This document shows positions 28,077-37,630 of a DNA stretch of 55,324 nt, in pieces. The stretch is from positions 1 through 55,324 of the forward strand of contig JABCYW010000027.1 in the NCBI GenBank assembly GCA_013289985.1, given 5' to 3'. The first letter of the stretch is position 1. Each line of letters begins with the position of its first letter. Position numbers and translations under genes: made by a program. Below the pieces are notes generated by a model, which ran no database searches, was not told where the DNA came from, and saw nothing but the letters and a program-made list of their open reading frames with translations. Source of the stretch: Betaproteobacteria bacterium. GTDB taxonomy: Bacteria > Pseudomonadota > Gammaproteobacteria > Burkholderiales > Burkholderiaceae_C.

Positions 28077-30976
28077 TGCTGAGCCTGAACGACCCCCATC
28101 CGGACCTGGACCTCGGCACCCCCGCCAGCGAGTCCGCTCAGGTGGTGACGTTGACGATCGACGGCGTCGCGGTGAGCGCCCCCGCCGGCACCTCGGTGAT
28201 GCGCGCGGCCATCGAGGCCGGCATCTCCGTGCCCAAGCTGTGCGCCACCGACTCTCTGGAGCCGTTCGGCTCGTGCCGCTTGTGCCTGGTGGAGATCGAT
28301 GGCCGGCGCGGCACGCCGGCGTCGTGCACCACGCCCGTGGAGGCCGGCATGTCGGTGCGCACGCAGAGCGCCAGGCTGGCCAAGCTGCGCAAGGGCGTGA
28401 TGGAGCTCTACATCTCCGATCACCCGCTCGACTGCCTCACCTGCAGCGCCAACGGCGATTGCGAGCTGCAGGACATGGCCGGCGCCGTCGGGCTGCGCGA
28501 GGTGCGCTACGGCGTCGAGGGCAAGAACCATCTCGGGGCGAAGAAGGACGAGTCCAACCCGTACTTCACCTTCGACGCCAGCAAGTGCATCGTCTGCAAC
28601 CGCTGCGTGCGCGCCTGCGAGGAGACGCAGGGCACCTTCGCGCTCACCATCTCGGGCCGCGGCTTCGAGTCGAAGGTGTCGGCCGGCATGGACGAGCCGT
28701 TCATGGAGAGCGAGTGCGTGAGCTGCGGCGCCTGCGTCAACGCCTGCCCCACGGCCACGCTGCAGGAAAAGACGGTCATCTCGCTGGGCATGCCCACGCG
28801 CAGCGTCACCACCACCTGCGCCTACTGCGGCGTGGGTTGCGGCTTCAAGGCCGAGGTCAAGGGCGACGAGGTCATCCGCATGACGCCGTGGAAGGACGGC
28901 AAGGCCAACGAGGGCCATTCGTGCGTGAAGGGCCGCTTCGCCTGGGGCTATGCCACGCACAAGGATCGCGTCACCAAGCCGATGGTCCGCGCGAAGATCA
29001 CCGACCCGTGGCGCGAGGTCTCGTGGGACGAGGCGATCAATCACGCGGCGTCCGAGTTCAAGCGCCTGCAGGCGCAGTTCGGCCGCGATTCCATCGGCGG
29101 CATCACGTCGTCGCGCTGCACCAACGAGGAGACCTACCTCGTGCAGAAGCTGGTGCGCGCGGCGTTCGGCAACAACAACGTCGACACCTGCGCCCGCGTC
29201 TGCCACTCGCCCACCGGCTACGGCCTGGGCCAGACCTACGGCACCTCGGCCGGCACGCAGACCTTCAAGTCGGTGGCCAAGGCCGACGTGATCATGGTGA
29301 TCGGCGCCAATCCCAGCGAGGCGCACCCCGTGTTCGCGTCGCGCATGAAGCGCCGCCTGCGCCAGGGCGCGAAGCTGATCGTGGTCGACCCGCGCCGCAT
29401 CGACATCGTGGCGGGCGCGCACGTGAAGGCCGACTTCCACCTGCAGCTGCGGCCCGGAACGAACGTGGCGCTGGTCACATCGCTGGCGCACGTGATCGTC
29501 ACCGAGGGCCTGGACGACGCGGCCTACGTGGCCGAGCGTTGCGACGACAGGAGCGTGGCGCAGTGGCGCGAGTTCGTCTCGCGTCCCGGGAATTCGCCCG
29601 AGGCCTTCGAGAGCGAGACCGGCGTGCCGGCCGCGCTCGTGCGCGGCGCCGCGCGCCTGTACGCGGCGGGTTCCGGCACCGGCCCGCGTCCCAACGGCGC
29701 GATCTACTACGGCCTGGGCGTGACGGAGCATTCGCAGGGCTCGACCGCCGTGATGGCGATCGCCAACCTCGCGATGGTCACCGGCAACGTCGGCCGCGAG
29801 GGCGTGGGCGTGAACCCGCTGCGCGGCCAGAACAACGTGCAGGGCTCGTGCGACATGGGCTCGTTCCCGCACGAGCTGCCCGGCTACCGCCACATCGGCG
29901 GCGCCGAGGTGCGCGAGCAGTTCAACAAGGCCTGGGGCGTCACCCTCCAGGCCGAGCCGGGCCTGCGCATCCCCAACATGTTCGACGCCGCGCTGTCGGG
30001 CCAGTTCAAGGGCCTGTACTGCCAGGGCGAGGACATCGTGCAGTCCGACCCGGACACCCAGCACGTGGCCGGCGCGCTGCAGGCGATGGAATGCGTCGTC
30101 GTGCAGGACATCTTCCTCAACGAGACCGCCAAGTACGCCCACGTGTTCCTGCCGGGCTCGTCGTTCCTCGAGAAGGACGGCACCTTCACCAACGCCGAGC
30201 GGCGCATCTCGCGCGTGCGCAAGGTGATGGCGCCGCTGTCGGGCGTGGGCGACTGGGAGGCCACGGTCAGGCTGTCCAACGCGCTCGGATACCCGATGGC
30301 GTATACGCACCCCGCGCAGATCATGGAGGAGATCGCGGCGCTGACGCCCACCTTCGCCGGCGTGAGCTACGAGAAGATCGACCGCCTCGGCAGCGTGCAA
30401 TGGCCCTGCAACGACGGCACCGACGAGGCCGGCACGTCCATCATGCACGTCGGCCATTTCGTGCGCGGCAAGGGCCGCTTCGTGATCACGCAGTACGTGC
30501 CCAGCGACGAGAAGGTCACCCGCAGGTTCCCGCTGCTGCTGACCACCGGCCGCATCCTGTCGCAGTACAACGTGGGCGCGCAGACGCGGCGCACGCTCAA
30601 CTCGCAATGGCACGACGAGGACCGCCTGGAGATCCATCCGCAGGACGCGCTGGACCGCGGCGTGAAGGACGACGACTGGGTGGGCATCACCAGCCGCGCG
30701 GGCGAGACGGTGCTGCGCGCCACGATCACGGAACGCGTGCAGCCCGGCGTGGTCTACACCACCTTCCACTTCCCGGAATCGGGCGCCAACGTGATCACCA
30801 CCGACAGCTCCGACTGGGCCACCAACTGCCCCGAGTACAAGGTGACCGCGGTGCAGGTGATGCCGGTGGCGCAACCTTCGTCGTGGCAGCGCGCCTACCG
30901 CGACTTCAGCGAGGACCAGGAACGCTTCCTGGCCGACGCGCGGCTGGGCGCCGGTGTCACGGCGGCGGGCAGATGA
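28073..30976 (+). CDS. fdsA: NAD-dependent formate dehydrogenase alpha subunit (molybdopterin, catalytic)
   Basis: The 967-residue protein begins with a NuoG-like iron-sulfur module: a ferredoxin domain (GSCRLCLVEIDG), the HPLDCLTCSANGDCEL cluster, and two four-Cys motifs (CIVCNRCVRACEE and CVSCGACVNACP). The molybdopterin domain follows, with CAYCGVGCGF binding its [4Fe-4S]. The active-site metal ligand is predicted as Cys377 in CARVCHSPTGYG, so this is a cysteine, not selenocysteine, enzyme. It oxidises formate to CO2 and can work in reverse. An ATG at 28076 is an equally possible start. Confidence 0.97.
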   Translation: MMLSLNDPHPDLDLGTPASESAQVVTLTIDGVAVSAPAGTSVMRAAIEAGISVPKLCATDSLEPFGSCRLCLVEIDGRRGTPASCTTPVEAGMSVRTQSARLAKLRKGVMELYISDHPLDCLTCSANGDCELQDMAGAVGLREVRYGVEGKNHLGAKKDESNPYFTFDASKCIVCNRCVRACEETQGTFALTISGRGFESKVSAGMDEPFMESECVSCGACVNACPTATLQEKTVISLGMPTRSVTTTCAYCGVGCGFKAEVKGDEVIRMTPWKDGKANEGHSCVKGRFAWGYATHKDRVTKPMVRAKITDPWREVSWDEAINHAASEFKRLQAQFGRDSIGGITSSRCTNEETYLVQKLVRAAFGNNNVDTCARVCHSPTGYGLGQTYGTSAGTQTFKSVAKADVIMVIGANPSEAHPVFASRMKRRLRQGAKLIVVDPRRIDIVAGAHVKADFHLQLRPGTNVALVTSLAHVIVTEGLDDAAYVAERCDDRSVAQWREFVSRPGNSPEAFESETGVPAALVRGAARLYAAGSGTGPRPNGAIYYGLGVTEHSQGSTAVMAIANLAMVTGNVGREGVGVNPLRGQNNVQGSCDMGSFPHELPGYRHIGGAEVREQFNKAWGVTLQAEPGLRIPNMFDAALSGQFKGLYCQGEDIVQSDPDTQHVAGALQAMECVVVQDIFLNETAKYAHVFLPGSSFLEKDGTFTNAERRISRVRKVMAPLSGVGDWEATVRLSNALGYPMAYTHPAQIMEEIAALTPTFAGVSYEKIDRLGSVQWPCNDGTDEAGTSIMHVGHFVRGKGRFVITQYVPSDEKVTRRFPLLLTTGRILSQYNVGAQTRRTLNSQWHDEDRLEIHPQDALDRGVKDDDWVGITSRAGETVLRATITERVQPGVVYTTFHFPESGANVITTDSSDWATNCPEYKVTAVQVMPVAQPSSWQRAYRDFSEDQERFLADARLGAGVTAAGR

Positions 30977-31791
30977 AGATCGAGGCCCTGCCCCTGGAAG
31001 GTGGCGCGCAGCGCCTGGAGGTGCGCGTGCGGCGCGATGGCGCGGTCACCGAGTCGCAGGACTGGCTGGCCGACGAGGTGCCCGTGGCGCTGATCTTCAA
31101 CGGCATCTCGCACGCGGTGATGCTGGCCACGCCGCTCGACCTCGAGGATTTCGCGCTCGGCTTCGGCCTCACCGAGGGCCTGCTGGAGCGCGCCGACGAG
31201 CTCTACGGCGTGGAGGTGCAGCCCGATCCGGCCGGCGTGCGCGTCGAGATGGAAGTCTCCGGCGCCTGCTTCGCGCGCCTGAAGGACAAGCGCCGCTCGA
31301 TGGCCGGGCGCACGGGTTGCGGCCTGTGCGGCACCGAGAGCCTGGAGCAGGTGGAGCCGCCGCTGCGTCCGCTGGCGGCCGCCACGGCGCCGCTGTCGCC
31401 TGCCGCGATCGCCGCGGCCTTGCGGGCCATGCCGGCGCGCCAGTCACTGCAGCAGCGCACCGGTGCCACGCACGCGGCGGCGTGGTGCGGGCCGGACGGC
31501 CAGCTGCGCCTGGTGCGCGAGGACGTGGGGCGCCACAACGCGCTCGACAAGCTGGTGGGCGCGATGGTGGACGCCGGCATCGACCCGCGCGACGGCTTCT
31601 GCTGCATCACCAGCCGTGCCAGCGTGGAGATGGTCCGCAAGGCGGTCGCCGTGGGCATCACCGCGCTCATCGCCGTCTCCGCGCCCACGTCGCGCGCGGT
31701 CGCCACCGCGCGCGAGGCCGGCCTGGCGCTGGCCGGGTTCGCGCGCCGGGACGATCTCGTGCTCTATTCCGAAGCCGACCGCTTCCGCTAG
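30973..31791 (+). CDS. fdhD: Formate dehydrogenase accessory sulfurtransferase FdhD (FdsC)
   Basis: The 272-residue protein carries the FdhD signature: NGISHAVMLATPLDLEDFALGFGLTEGL, then RTGCGLCG with the two Cys used for sulfur transfer, and REDVGRHNALDKLVG. It delivers sulfur to the bis-MGD cofactor needed by FdsA. The start overlaps the fdsA stop by four bases; fdsD begins two bases after its stop. Confidence 0.95.
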   Translation: MKIEALPLEGGAQRLEVRVRRDGAVTESQDWLADEVPVALIFNGISHAVMLATPLDLEDFALGFGLTEGLLERADELYGVEVQPDPAGVRVEMEVSGACFARLKDKRRSMAGRTGCGLCGTESLEQVEPPLRPLAAATAPLSPAAIAAALRAMPARQSLQQRTGATHAAAWCGPDGQLRLVREDVGRHNALDKLVGAMVDAGIDPRDGFCCITSRASVEMVRKAVAVGITALIAVSAPTSRAVATAREAGLALAGFARRDDLVLYSEADRFR

Positions 31792-31793
31792 CC

Positions 31794-32024
31794 ATGGACC
31801 TGCACAACCTGGTCGTGATGGCCAACCGCATCGGCAGCTTCTTCGAGGCGCAACCCGACCGCGACGAGGCGCTGGCCGGTATCGCCGACCACGTGAAGAA
31901 GTTCTGGGAGCCGCGCATGCGCGCCCAGATCCTCGCCGCGGTGGAGACCGGCGCCGATACGGGCCTCAGCGAGATCGTGCGCGCGGCGCTGGAGAAGCAC
32001 CGCGCCCTGTTGCAGCCGACTTGA
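31794..32024 (+). CDS. fdsD: Formate dehydrogenase delta subunit
   Basis: This 76-residue helical protein (MDLHNLVVMANRIGSFFEAQ, then HVKKFWEPRMRAQIL) is the FdsD family. In Rhodobacter and Cupriavidus FdsD helps mature or stabilise the formate dehydrogenase with FdsC. It ends the operon and is convergent with gudD, six bases apart. Confidence 0.93.
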   Translation: MDLHNLVVMANRIGSFFEAQPDRDEALAGIADHVKKFWEPRMRAQILAAVETGADTGLSEIVRAALEKHRALLQPT

Positions 32025-32030
32025 GTTGCC

Positions 32031-33365
32031 TCAGCGATCCAGCGCCGCGCGCTTCGGGTCGAACTTCCAGCCGGGCAGCAGGGCCTGCATCGCCGCCGCG
32101 TCGTCGCGCGCGCCCAGGCCGTGTTGCCGATGGAGCGCGTGCGCCTTGTCCACCTCGGCCATGTCCAGCTCGACGCCCAGGCCGGGCCGGGACGGCACCT
32201 GCACGAGTCCGCCGCGGATCTGGAGCGGTTCCTTCGTCAGGCGCTGGCCGTCCTGCCAGATCCAGTGCGTGTCGATGGCCGTGACGCGGCCCGGCGCGGC
32301 GGCGGCGACGTGCGTGAACATCGCCAGCGAGACGTCGAAGTGGTTGTTGGAGTGCGAGCCCCAGGTCAGGCCCCAGTCGCGGCAGGTCTGCGCGACGCGC
32401 ACCGAGCCGGCCATGGTCCAGAAGTGCGGGTCGGCCAGCGGGATGTCCACCGATTGCAGCGCCAGCGCGTGCGCCAGTTGGCGCCAGTCGGTGGCGATCA
32501 TGTTGGTGGCGGTGGGCAGGCCGGTGGCGCGGCGGAACTCGGCCATCACCTCGCGGCCCGAGAAGCCGTCCTCCGCGCCGCACGGATCCTCGGCGTAGGC
32601 GACGATGCCGCGCTGGTCGCGCATCAGGCGCACGGCCTCCTTCAGCGACCACGCGCCGTTCGGATCCAGCGTGATGCGCGCCTGCGGGAAGCGCTCGTGC
32701 AGCGCGAGGATCGCCTGCACCTCCTCGTCGCCGCGCAGCACGCCGCCCTTCAGCTTGAAGTCGTTGAAGCCGTAGCGCGCGTGCGCGGCCTCGGCCAGGC
32801 GGACGATGGACTCTGGCGTCAGGGCCGGCTCGTGGCGCAGGCGCGCCCAGGCGTCGGGGCCTTCGGGCTCACTGGCGTAGGGCAGGTCGGTGCGCGTGCG
32901 GTCGCCGATGTAGAAGAGGTAGCCCAGCATCTCGACGGCGTCGCGCTGCTGGCCCTCGCCCAGGAGCGCCGCCACCGGCACGCCGAGGTGCTGGCCCAGC
33001 AGGTCCAGCAGAGCCGATTCGATGGCCGTGGCGGCGTGGATGGTGGTGCGCAGGTCGAAGGTCTGCAGGCCGCGGCCGCCGGCGTCGCGCTCGGCGAAGC
33101 GGCGCTGGACCTCGTCGACGATGCGCTGCTGCGAGCCCAGGGGCTGGCCGACCACCAGCGGCGCCGCGTCTTCCAGGGTCTGGCGGATCTTCTCTCCGCC
33201 GGGCACCTCGCCGACGCCGGTGCGGCCGGCGCTGTCGGTCAGCAGCAGCAGGTTGCGCGTGAAGAACGGGCCGTGCGCGCCGCTCAGGTTGAGCAGCATG
33301 CTGTCGCGGCCGGCCACGGGGATCACGCGGAGGGACGCGATCGTCGGCGTCGAGGAGAGGGTCAT
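32031..33365 (-). CDS. gudD: Glucarate dehydratase
   Basis: The 444-residue enolase-superfamily protein has the glucarate dehydratase features: the catalytic Lys of FKLKGG, metal ligands in DPNGAW, EDPCG and TNMIATDW, and the His-Asp catalytic pair with HSNNHFD. It dehydrates D-glucarate (and L-idarate) to 5-keto-4-deoxyglucarate. The ATG at 33365 gives normal length. Downstream pathway genes are not in the window. A TAGCGCTA operator lies 20 bases upstream, and the divergently placed control gene at 33441 has a matching one. Confidence 0.94.
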   Translation of the reverse strand: MTLSSTPTIASLRVIPVAGRDSMLLNLSGAHGPFFTRNLLLLTDSAGRTGVGEVPGGEKIRQTLEDAAPLVVGQPLGSQQRIVDEVQRRFAERDAGGRGLQTFDLRTTIHAATAIESALLDLLGQHLGVPVAALLGEGQQRDAVEMLGYLFYIGDRTRTDLPYASEPEGPDAWARLRHEPALTPESIVRLAEAAHARYGFNDFKLKGGVLRGDEEVQAILALHERFPQARITLDPNGAWSLKEAVRLMRDQRGIVAYAEDPCGAEDGFSGREVMAEFRRATGLPTATNMIATDWRQLAHALALQSVDIPLADPHFWTMAGSVRVAQTCRDWGLTWGSHSNNHFDVSLAMFTHVAAAAPGRVTAIDTHWIWQDGQRLTKEPLQIRGGLVQVPSRPGLGVELDMAEVDKAHALHRQHGLGARDDAAAMQALLPGWKFDPKRAALDR

Positions 33366-33383
33366 CGGAGTCGAGTCCTGTAG

Positions 33384-33395
33384 GATAGCGCTACC
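33384..33395. promoter_or_regulatory. LacI-family operator upstream of gudD
   Basis: GATAGCGCTACC contains the perfect palindrome TAGCGCTA (33386-33393), the centre of typical GntR/LacI-type operators. It lies about 20 bases before the gudD start, overlapping the likely promoter, and so suits repression. The same core is found before the lacI-type gene (34492-34503). Confidence 0.7.
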
Positions 33396-33440
33396 ATTTC
33401 GAGGCAAAGCATAGCGGCGAGTCCCGAAGGCCGCAAGCCC

Positions 33441-34472
33441 TCAGGCGCTGGCGCGTTCGACGATGGAGAAGCCCAGGTCGACGATGCGCTCCGCCACGGT
33501 CCGGCCTTCGGCGCGGTCGATGACGAACCGCGCGGCCTGCCGGCCGATCGCCGCGCCGTCGATGCGCACCGTGGTCAGCGCGGGCTCGAGGTCGGCCGCG
33601 AACTCGTTGTCGCCGAAGCCCACCACGGCGAGTCGCGACGGCACGTCCAGGCCGCGCGCGCGGGCCTCGGTCAGCACGCCCAGCGCCAGCAGGTCGGAGC
33701 TGCAGAAGACCGCGTCCACGCCGCCGGGCCGTGCCAGCAGCTGGCCCAGCGCGTCGCGCCCGCTGCGCAGCGTGGTGGGCGCCGGCACCGTCACCGGCTC
33801 GACGTCGGCGAGCCCCAGCTCGCGCGCGGCCTCGCGGAACGCGGCGAGGCGGCGCCGCGCGCGATCGTCGTCGCCCGCCACGACGGCCAGCCGGCGGCGC
33901 CCGCGGCCGTGCAGGAAGGCGGCCACCGCGTGGCCGATCCGCTCGTGGGAGAAGCCCACCAGCATGTCGATGGGCGTGGGGGTCAGGTCCCAGGTCTCGA
34001 CCACGGGGATGTTGGCCGCCAGCAGGCGCCGCCGGCCCTCGGCGGAGTGCAGGATGCCCGTGAGCACGACGCCGTCGGGCCGGCGCCCGATGATGGCCTC
34101 GAGCAGGGCGTCCTCGCGCGAATCCGCGTAGCCGCTCTGGCCCAGCATCAACTGGTAGCCCGCGTCGGCCAGTGCCGCCGTGAGCGCCTGGACGGTATCC
34201 AGGAAGACGGGCCCCGACAGCGTGGGCACGACGGCCGCGACGAGCCGGCTGCGCGCGGAGGCCAGGCCGCCGGCGACGCGGTTGGGGACGTAGCCCGACC
34301 GGCGCACCGCGGCGGTCACGCGCGCCAGCACCTCGGGCGACACGCGCTCGGGCGTGTTCAGCGCGCGCGACACCGTCATGGGCGCCACCTCGGCCAGCCG
34401 GGCGACATCGTGCAACGTCACCGCCCCGCTGCCGCGTCGACTGCGCCTGGCGCGAACCTCAGCTTCTTCCAT
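33441..34472 (-). CDS. LacI-family regulator of glucarate dehydratase
   Basis: The 343-residue protein has a LacI helix-turn-helix (VTLHDVARLAEVAPMTVSRALN, about 18-40) and hinge, then a sugar-binding-protein-like effector domain ending VVGFGDNEFAADLEPALTTVRID. It belongs to the GntR/gluconate-type branch by operator type. It is upstream of gudD on the same strand with 75 bases between, and both genes carry TAGCGCTA sites, so it probably represses gudD and itself. The ligand may be glucarate or a breakdown product. Confidence 0.88.
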   Translation of the reverse strand: MEEAEVRARRSRRGSGAVTLHDVARLAEVAPMTVSRALNTPERVSPEVLARVTAAVRRSGYVPNRVAGGLASARSRLVAAVVPTLSGPVFLDTVQALTAALADAGYQLMLGQSGYADSREDALLEAIIGRRPDGVVLTGILHSAEGRRRLLAANIPVVETWDLTPTPIDMLVGFSHERIGHAVAAFLHGRGRRRLAVVAGDDDRARRRLAAFREAARELGLADVEPVTVPAPTTLRSGRDALGQLLARPGGVDAVFCSSDLLALGVLTEARARGLDVPSRLAVVGFGDNEFAADLEPALTTVRIDGAAIGRQAARFVIDRAEGRTVAERIVDLGFSIVERASA

Positions 34473-34491
34473 GCCGCGATCTTACGCCGGC

Positions 34492-34503
34492 GTTAGCGCT
34501 AAC
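34492..34503. promoter_or_regulatory. Perfect operator GTTAGCGCTAAC upstream of the LacI-type gene
   Basis: This perfect 12-base palindrome is 20 bases upstream of the regulator start. It shares TAGCGCTA with the gudD site and so supports autoregulation. Confidence 0.75.
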
Positions 34504-34515
34504 CATCGCGCCATG

Positions 34516-34539
34516 AAAAACGCCCGCACGAAGCGGGCG
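34516..34539 (-). terminator. Rho-independent terminator after the S53 peptidase gene
   Basis: On the minus strand CGCCCGC, loop TTCGT and GCGGGCG are followed directly by TTTTT. It sits 20 bases past the S53 peptidase stop and ends that transcript before the LacI-type gene. Confidence 0.8.
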
Positions 34540-34558
34540 CCGTTCGAAACGAAGCGGA

Positions 34559-36706
34559 TCAGGAGACGATGAGCCTGACCGTGGCGCTGCCGGTGGCGCC
34601 GGCGCTGTCACGCACCGTGGCCGTCATGGTGTAAGTGCCCTTGACCGGCGCGGTCCAGTACAGGAAGCCGCTGGACATCAGCTTCATGCCGGACGGAGCA
34701 CCGGCGATGGTGTAGCTCAGCGTGCCGCCGTCGACGTCCTTGCCCACCAGCATGGTCGAGAAGGTGGTGCCGGCCTTGCCGACGAGATTGGCCGCGGCGA
34801 TCGTCGGGGCATGGTTGGTCGCGGCAGGGGCCGCCGCGGTCACCTTCACCGAATACGTGCCGCTGGCCGAGGCACCCGCAGCCGTCTTCGCCGTCGCGGT
34901 GAACGTGTAGGTGCCGACGACCGGTGCGCCCCACGAGAGCGCGCCGGCGCTGGTCACGCCCAGGCCGCTGGGCGCGCCCGACAGCGAGTAGGCGGTGGTG
35001 GTGCCCGACGGCGCGGTCACGCCCAGCGATTGGTTGAACGCCGTGCCGGCCGTGGCGGCGTACGACCCGCCCGGCACGACCGGCGCCGCCAGGGCGGCCG
35101 CCGGCGTCGTGGCGGTGCCGGCGAGGGCCTGCGTCAGCTGCGTGGAATTGGGCGTGCCCCATCCGGTGGCCTGGTCGTAGCCCGTGCCGGCGCGGCAGGT
35201 GGCGCAGCTGCCGTTGGTGCCGTCGACGACGTCGCCGAACGAGGCCGCGTACGTGCCCGGCACCTTGGCGATGGCCTGGTACAGCATGCTGTGGAAGTCG
35301 CCCAGCACGGCCTTGGCGCTGGCGACGCGCTGGGCGTTCGCCACCGCGACGATGCCGGCCCATTGCGGCGCGGCGATGCTGGTTCCGCCGTACGCGCTCC
35401 AGACCGTGGCCAGGCCCGGCAGCGTCAGCGCGACGTATTCGCCGGTCATCGGGTTGGCGTTGAACGCGACGTCGGGCACCGCGCGGCGCACCAGGGCGCT
35501 GCCGCCGGCCGGCACCACGCCGCTCTGCCACGCGGGCAGGGGTTCGTAGGCGCTCAGGCCGCCGCCGGTATAGCTCCAGGCCGCTTCGTAGCGCGTGCCG
35601 GAACCCGACCAGTTCAGGCTCGTGCCGCCCACGGCCAGCACGTGCGGCGAGACCGCCGGCCACAGCACCTGCGAGCCGGAATCGCCCGCGGCCGCCACGT
35701 AGGTCATGCCGGGGCGCGCGAAGTAGGAATCGGTGGACGGCGCCCAGCCGGCCTCGGCCGAGCCGAAGCTCATCGTCACGACGCCGGGGCCCATCTTGGC
35801 GGCCAGCAGGTTGGCGCCGAGGATGTAGCTGGACAGCGAAGACGGCATCTCGATGAGGACGATGCGGGCCAGCGGCGCGATCGCATGGGCCCACTGCACG
35901 TCGAGCTTGCTCTCCGGCGCCCAGGAGGCGTTGTAGACCGGCACCGTGGACGTCATCGCGGCGGTGGTGGTGGCGTTGACCTGCGAGAACGTGCACGCCG
36001 ACGGCGGCGTGGCCAGCGGCAGCGTGGCGGTGGCCGGGATCGCGACGTTGGTGCAGGTGGGCAGGCCGAACTTCGCCGAGAAGAGGTTCAGGTCGGACAG
36101 CGCGGTGGCGTCGTGGTACGCGTCGACGATGTAGATCGTCTGGCCCGCGCCGAGCTGCGCCGCCAGGCTCGGCGAGATGGCCGCGCCCACGGCCGGCAGC
36201 GCCGCGAGGCCGTAGGCCGCGCGGATCTGGGCCGGCGTGTGGACGGCGCCGATGATGGTGTTGGCCTGCGGGGCGGCCGTGTCGCCGCTGGCCGAGGCCA
36301 CGCGCGCCTTCGACGCGTCGGCGATGCGCCTGACCAGGGTGTCGCGCGACAGGCGGGCCGTGTCGAGCCCGGCGACGGCGCTGTCGACGGTGTAGGTCTT
36401 CGGGGCCTGGCGTGCCGAGGCGCTGCTGCCGTCGACGTCGGCCTGGCCGGGTTCGTCGAGCAGGGCGGGCGCCATGTGGTACGTCGGCGTGACTTCGGTC
36501 TGGGCCATCGCGGCGACGACGCTGCCGTCGAGCGAGGCACCGGCGTCCGCGGGCTGCGAGACGCTGCTGCTGGAGTCTGACGCCGTGGTCGACGGCGTGG
36601 CGGTGTCGGGGCTGGTGCCGCCGCCGCAAGCCGCGAGGCTGGCGAGCAGGGCGATGGAGAGTGCCAGGGTGGGGGTGGCTTTCTGAGCCGGGCGATGACG
36701 ATTCAA
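34559..36706 (-). CDS. Secreted S53 (sedolisin) peptidase lipoprotein with Ig-like tail
   Basis: The 715-residue protein has a lipoprotein signal (LLASLAAC, Cys27) and a low-complexity Ser/Thr linker. The S53 domain runs from about 155 to 535. Its catalytic residues are predicted as Glu265 and Asp269 in ESKLD, Asp342 in AAAGDSGS and Ser443 in YGGTSIAAP. A calcium-site-like stretch precedes TGYDQATGWGTPN. Two putative Ig/cadherin-like modules (about 550-630 and 635-715), each with a SLSGAPSG- or TIAGAPSG-type strand, end the protein. The family cleaves proteins at acidic pH after a propeptide is removed; the propeptide would be the region from about 60 to 150. It is monocistronic with its own terminator. 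Confidence 0.88.
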   Translation of the reverse strand: MNRHRPAQKATPTLALSIALLASLAACGGGTSPDTATPSTTASDSSSSVSQPADAGASLDGSVVAAMAQTEVTPTYHMAPALLDEPGQADVDGSSASARQAPKTYTVDSAVAGLDTARLSRDTLVRRIADASKARVASASGDTAAPQANTIIGAVHTPAQIRAAYGLAALPAVGAAISPSLAAQLGAGQTIYIVDAYHDATALSDLNLFSAKFGLPTCTNVAIPATATLPLATPPSACTFSQVNATTTAAMTSTVPVYNASWAPESKLDVQWAHAIAPLARIVLIEMPSSLSSYILGANLLAAKMGPGVVTMSFGSAEAGWAPSTDSYFARPGMTYVAAAGDSGSQVLWPAVSPHVLAVGGTSLNWSGSGTRYEAAWSYTGGGLSAYEPLPAWQSGVVPAGGSALVRRAVPDVAFNANPMTGEYVALTLPGLATVWSAYGGTSIAAPQWAGIVAVANAQRVASAKAVLGDFHSMLYQAIAKVPGTYAASFGDVVDGTNGSCATCRAGTGYDQATGWGTPNSTQLTQALAGTATTPAAALAAPVVPGGSYAATAGTAFNQSLGVTAPSGTTTAYSLSGAPSGLGVTSAGALSWGAPVVGTYTFTATAKTAAGASASGTYSVKVTAAAPAATNHAPTIAAANLVGKAGTTFSTMLVGKDVDGGTLSYTIAGAPSGMKLMSSGFLYWTAPVKGTYTMTATVRDSAGATGSATVRLIVS

Positions 36707-37630
36707 GACCGATCCTTCGATGAGCTGGGGTCATCGGCGGTCGGCGAATGGCACGGAGATCCCAATGCCGCAAGGCATCACGGAACAGCACGCCAGCACG
36801 CCGGCACGCCGGGTGTGGACAAGCAGCGAGCACCTCGAAGGACCAGCTGCCAGGCGCTGTTGAGACGATCCCGGGTCCAGGCGACCGGGGGAGCGGGTCA
36901 GAGCAGCGAGTGCGTCTTGCGGGAAACGGGACAGTATCCAGCGCGACTGATGGGCGCCGTATTGCTACGACGAGCGGATATTACCGAAGTATCTACTCGA
37001 CCGTTACCGGAGATGCAACAAGGTGCAGCTCTTCCGTGGAAGCAGATTCATGGCAGGCTTGCTCCGCCAAGGTCGGGCAGATTCGCGGCTCCTGGGCCAT
37101 ATTTCATTCGACGGATACTGAATTCCGGCGCGCACCGGCCGGGGCGGCCGCCGCCGAAGTCGACGCCGATATTCGGCCTCGCATATTCGCGGGCACGCAA
37201 TTTTCAAGCTGCCGGGCACGCTTTTCCGCGTCCGAGCACTCGCAGCGACTGGTCGAGCGGAGCACGGGCTATCCCGAACTCCCAACGCGCTCCCGCGCCT
37301 CCGCCATGAGTATTCGGAATCAGTGCGGCTGCTAACAAGGCATTGCAGCGAAACCATAATTCCCTGGTCGCGAACGAGAATATAAGGGAGCAGAAAGTAT
37401 TCTTCTCAACTGTCGAGTCGTGGATCTGATGAAGTTTGCCTGGCACTGCCAGCCACGGCCGAGCGGGAGCGTTCGATACGCCTCGCGTAGTCGGCATTCG
37501 GGCCCCCGAAATTAGGTAGGTGAAAACGTTAATCGGCTGTCGAGCAATAGCGGGAATGCGGGTTGCAAAGGGTTACCCGCGATTCACTGCACACCACCAG
37601 CTTGCCCCTCAACCGCTAGGAGAAGACCTC
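36707..37630. other. Long gap without a convincing gene
   Basis: I see no supported coding sequence in these 924 bases; open frames here lack family features. From about 36960 to 37560 the DNA is visibly richer in A and T than its surroundings. It has several ATATT/TATT tracts and the perfect palindrome GCCGATATTCGGC (37165-37177). The left part should contain the S53 promoter and the right part the PEP-CTERM promoter, but no clear boxes stand out. A small RNA or decayed gene is possible. Confidence 0.4.

Noticed and set aside
36695-37335. Open frames in the gap after the S53 gene
   Set aside because: They lack ribosome sites, conserved motifs and coherent codon bias; two frames overlap with equally poor translations.
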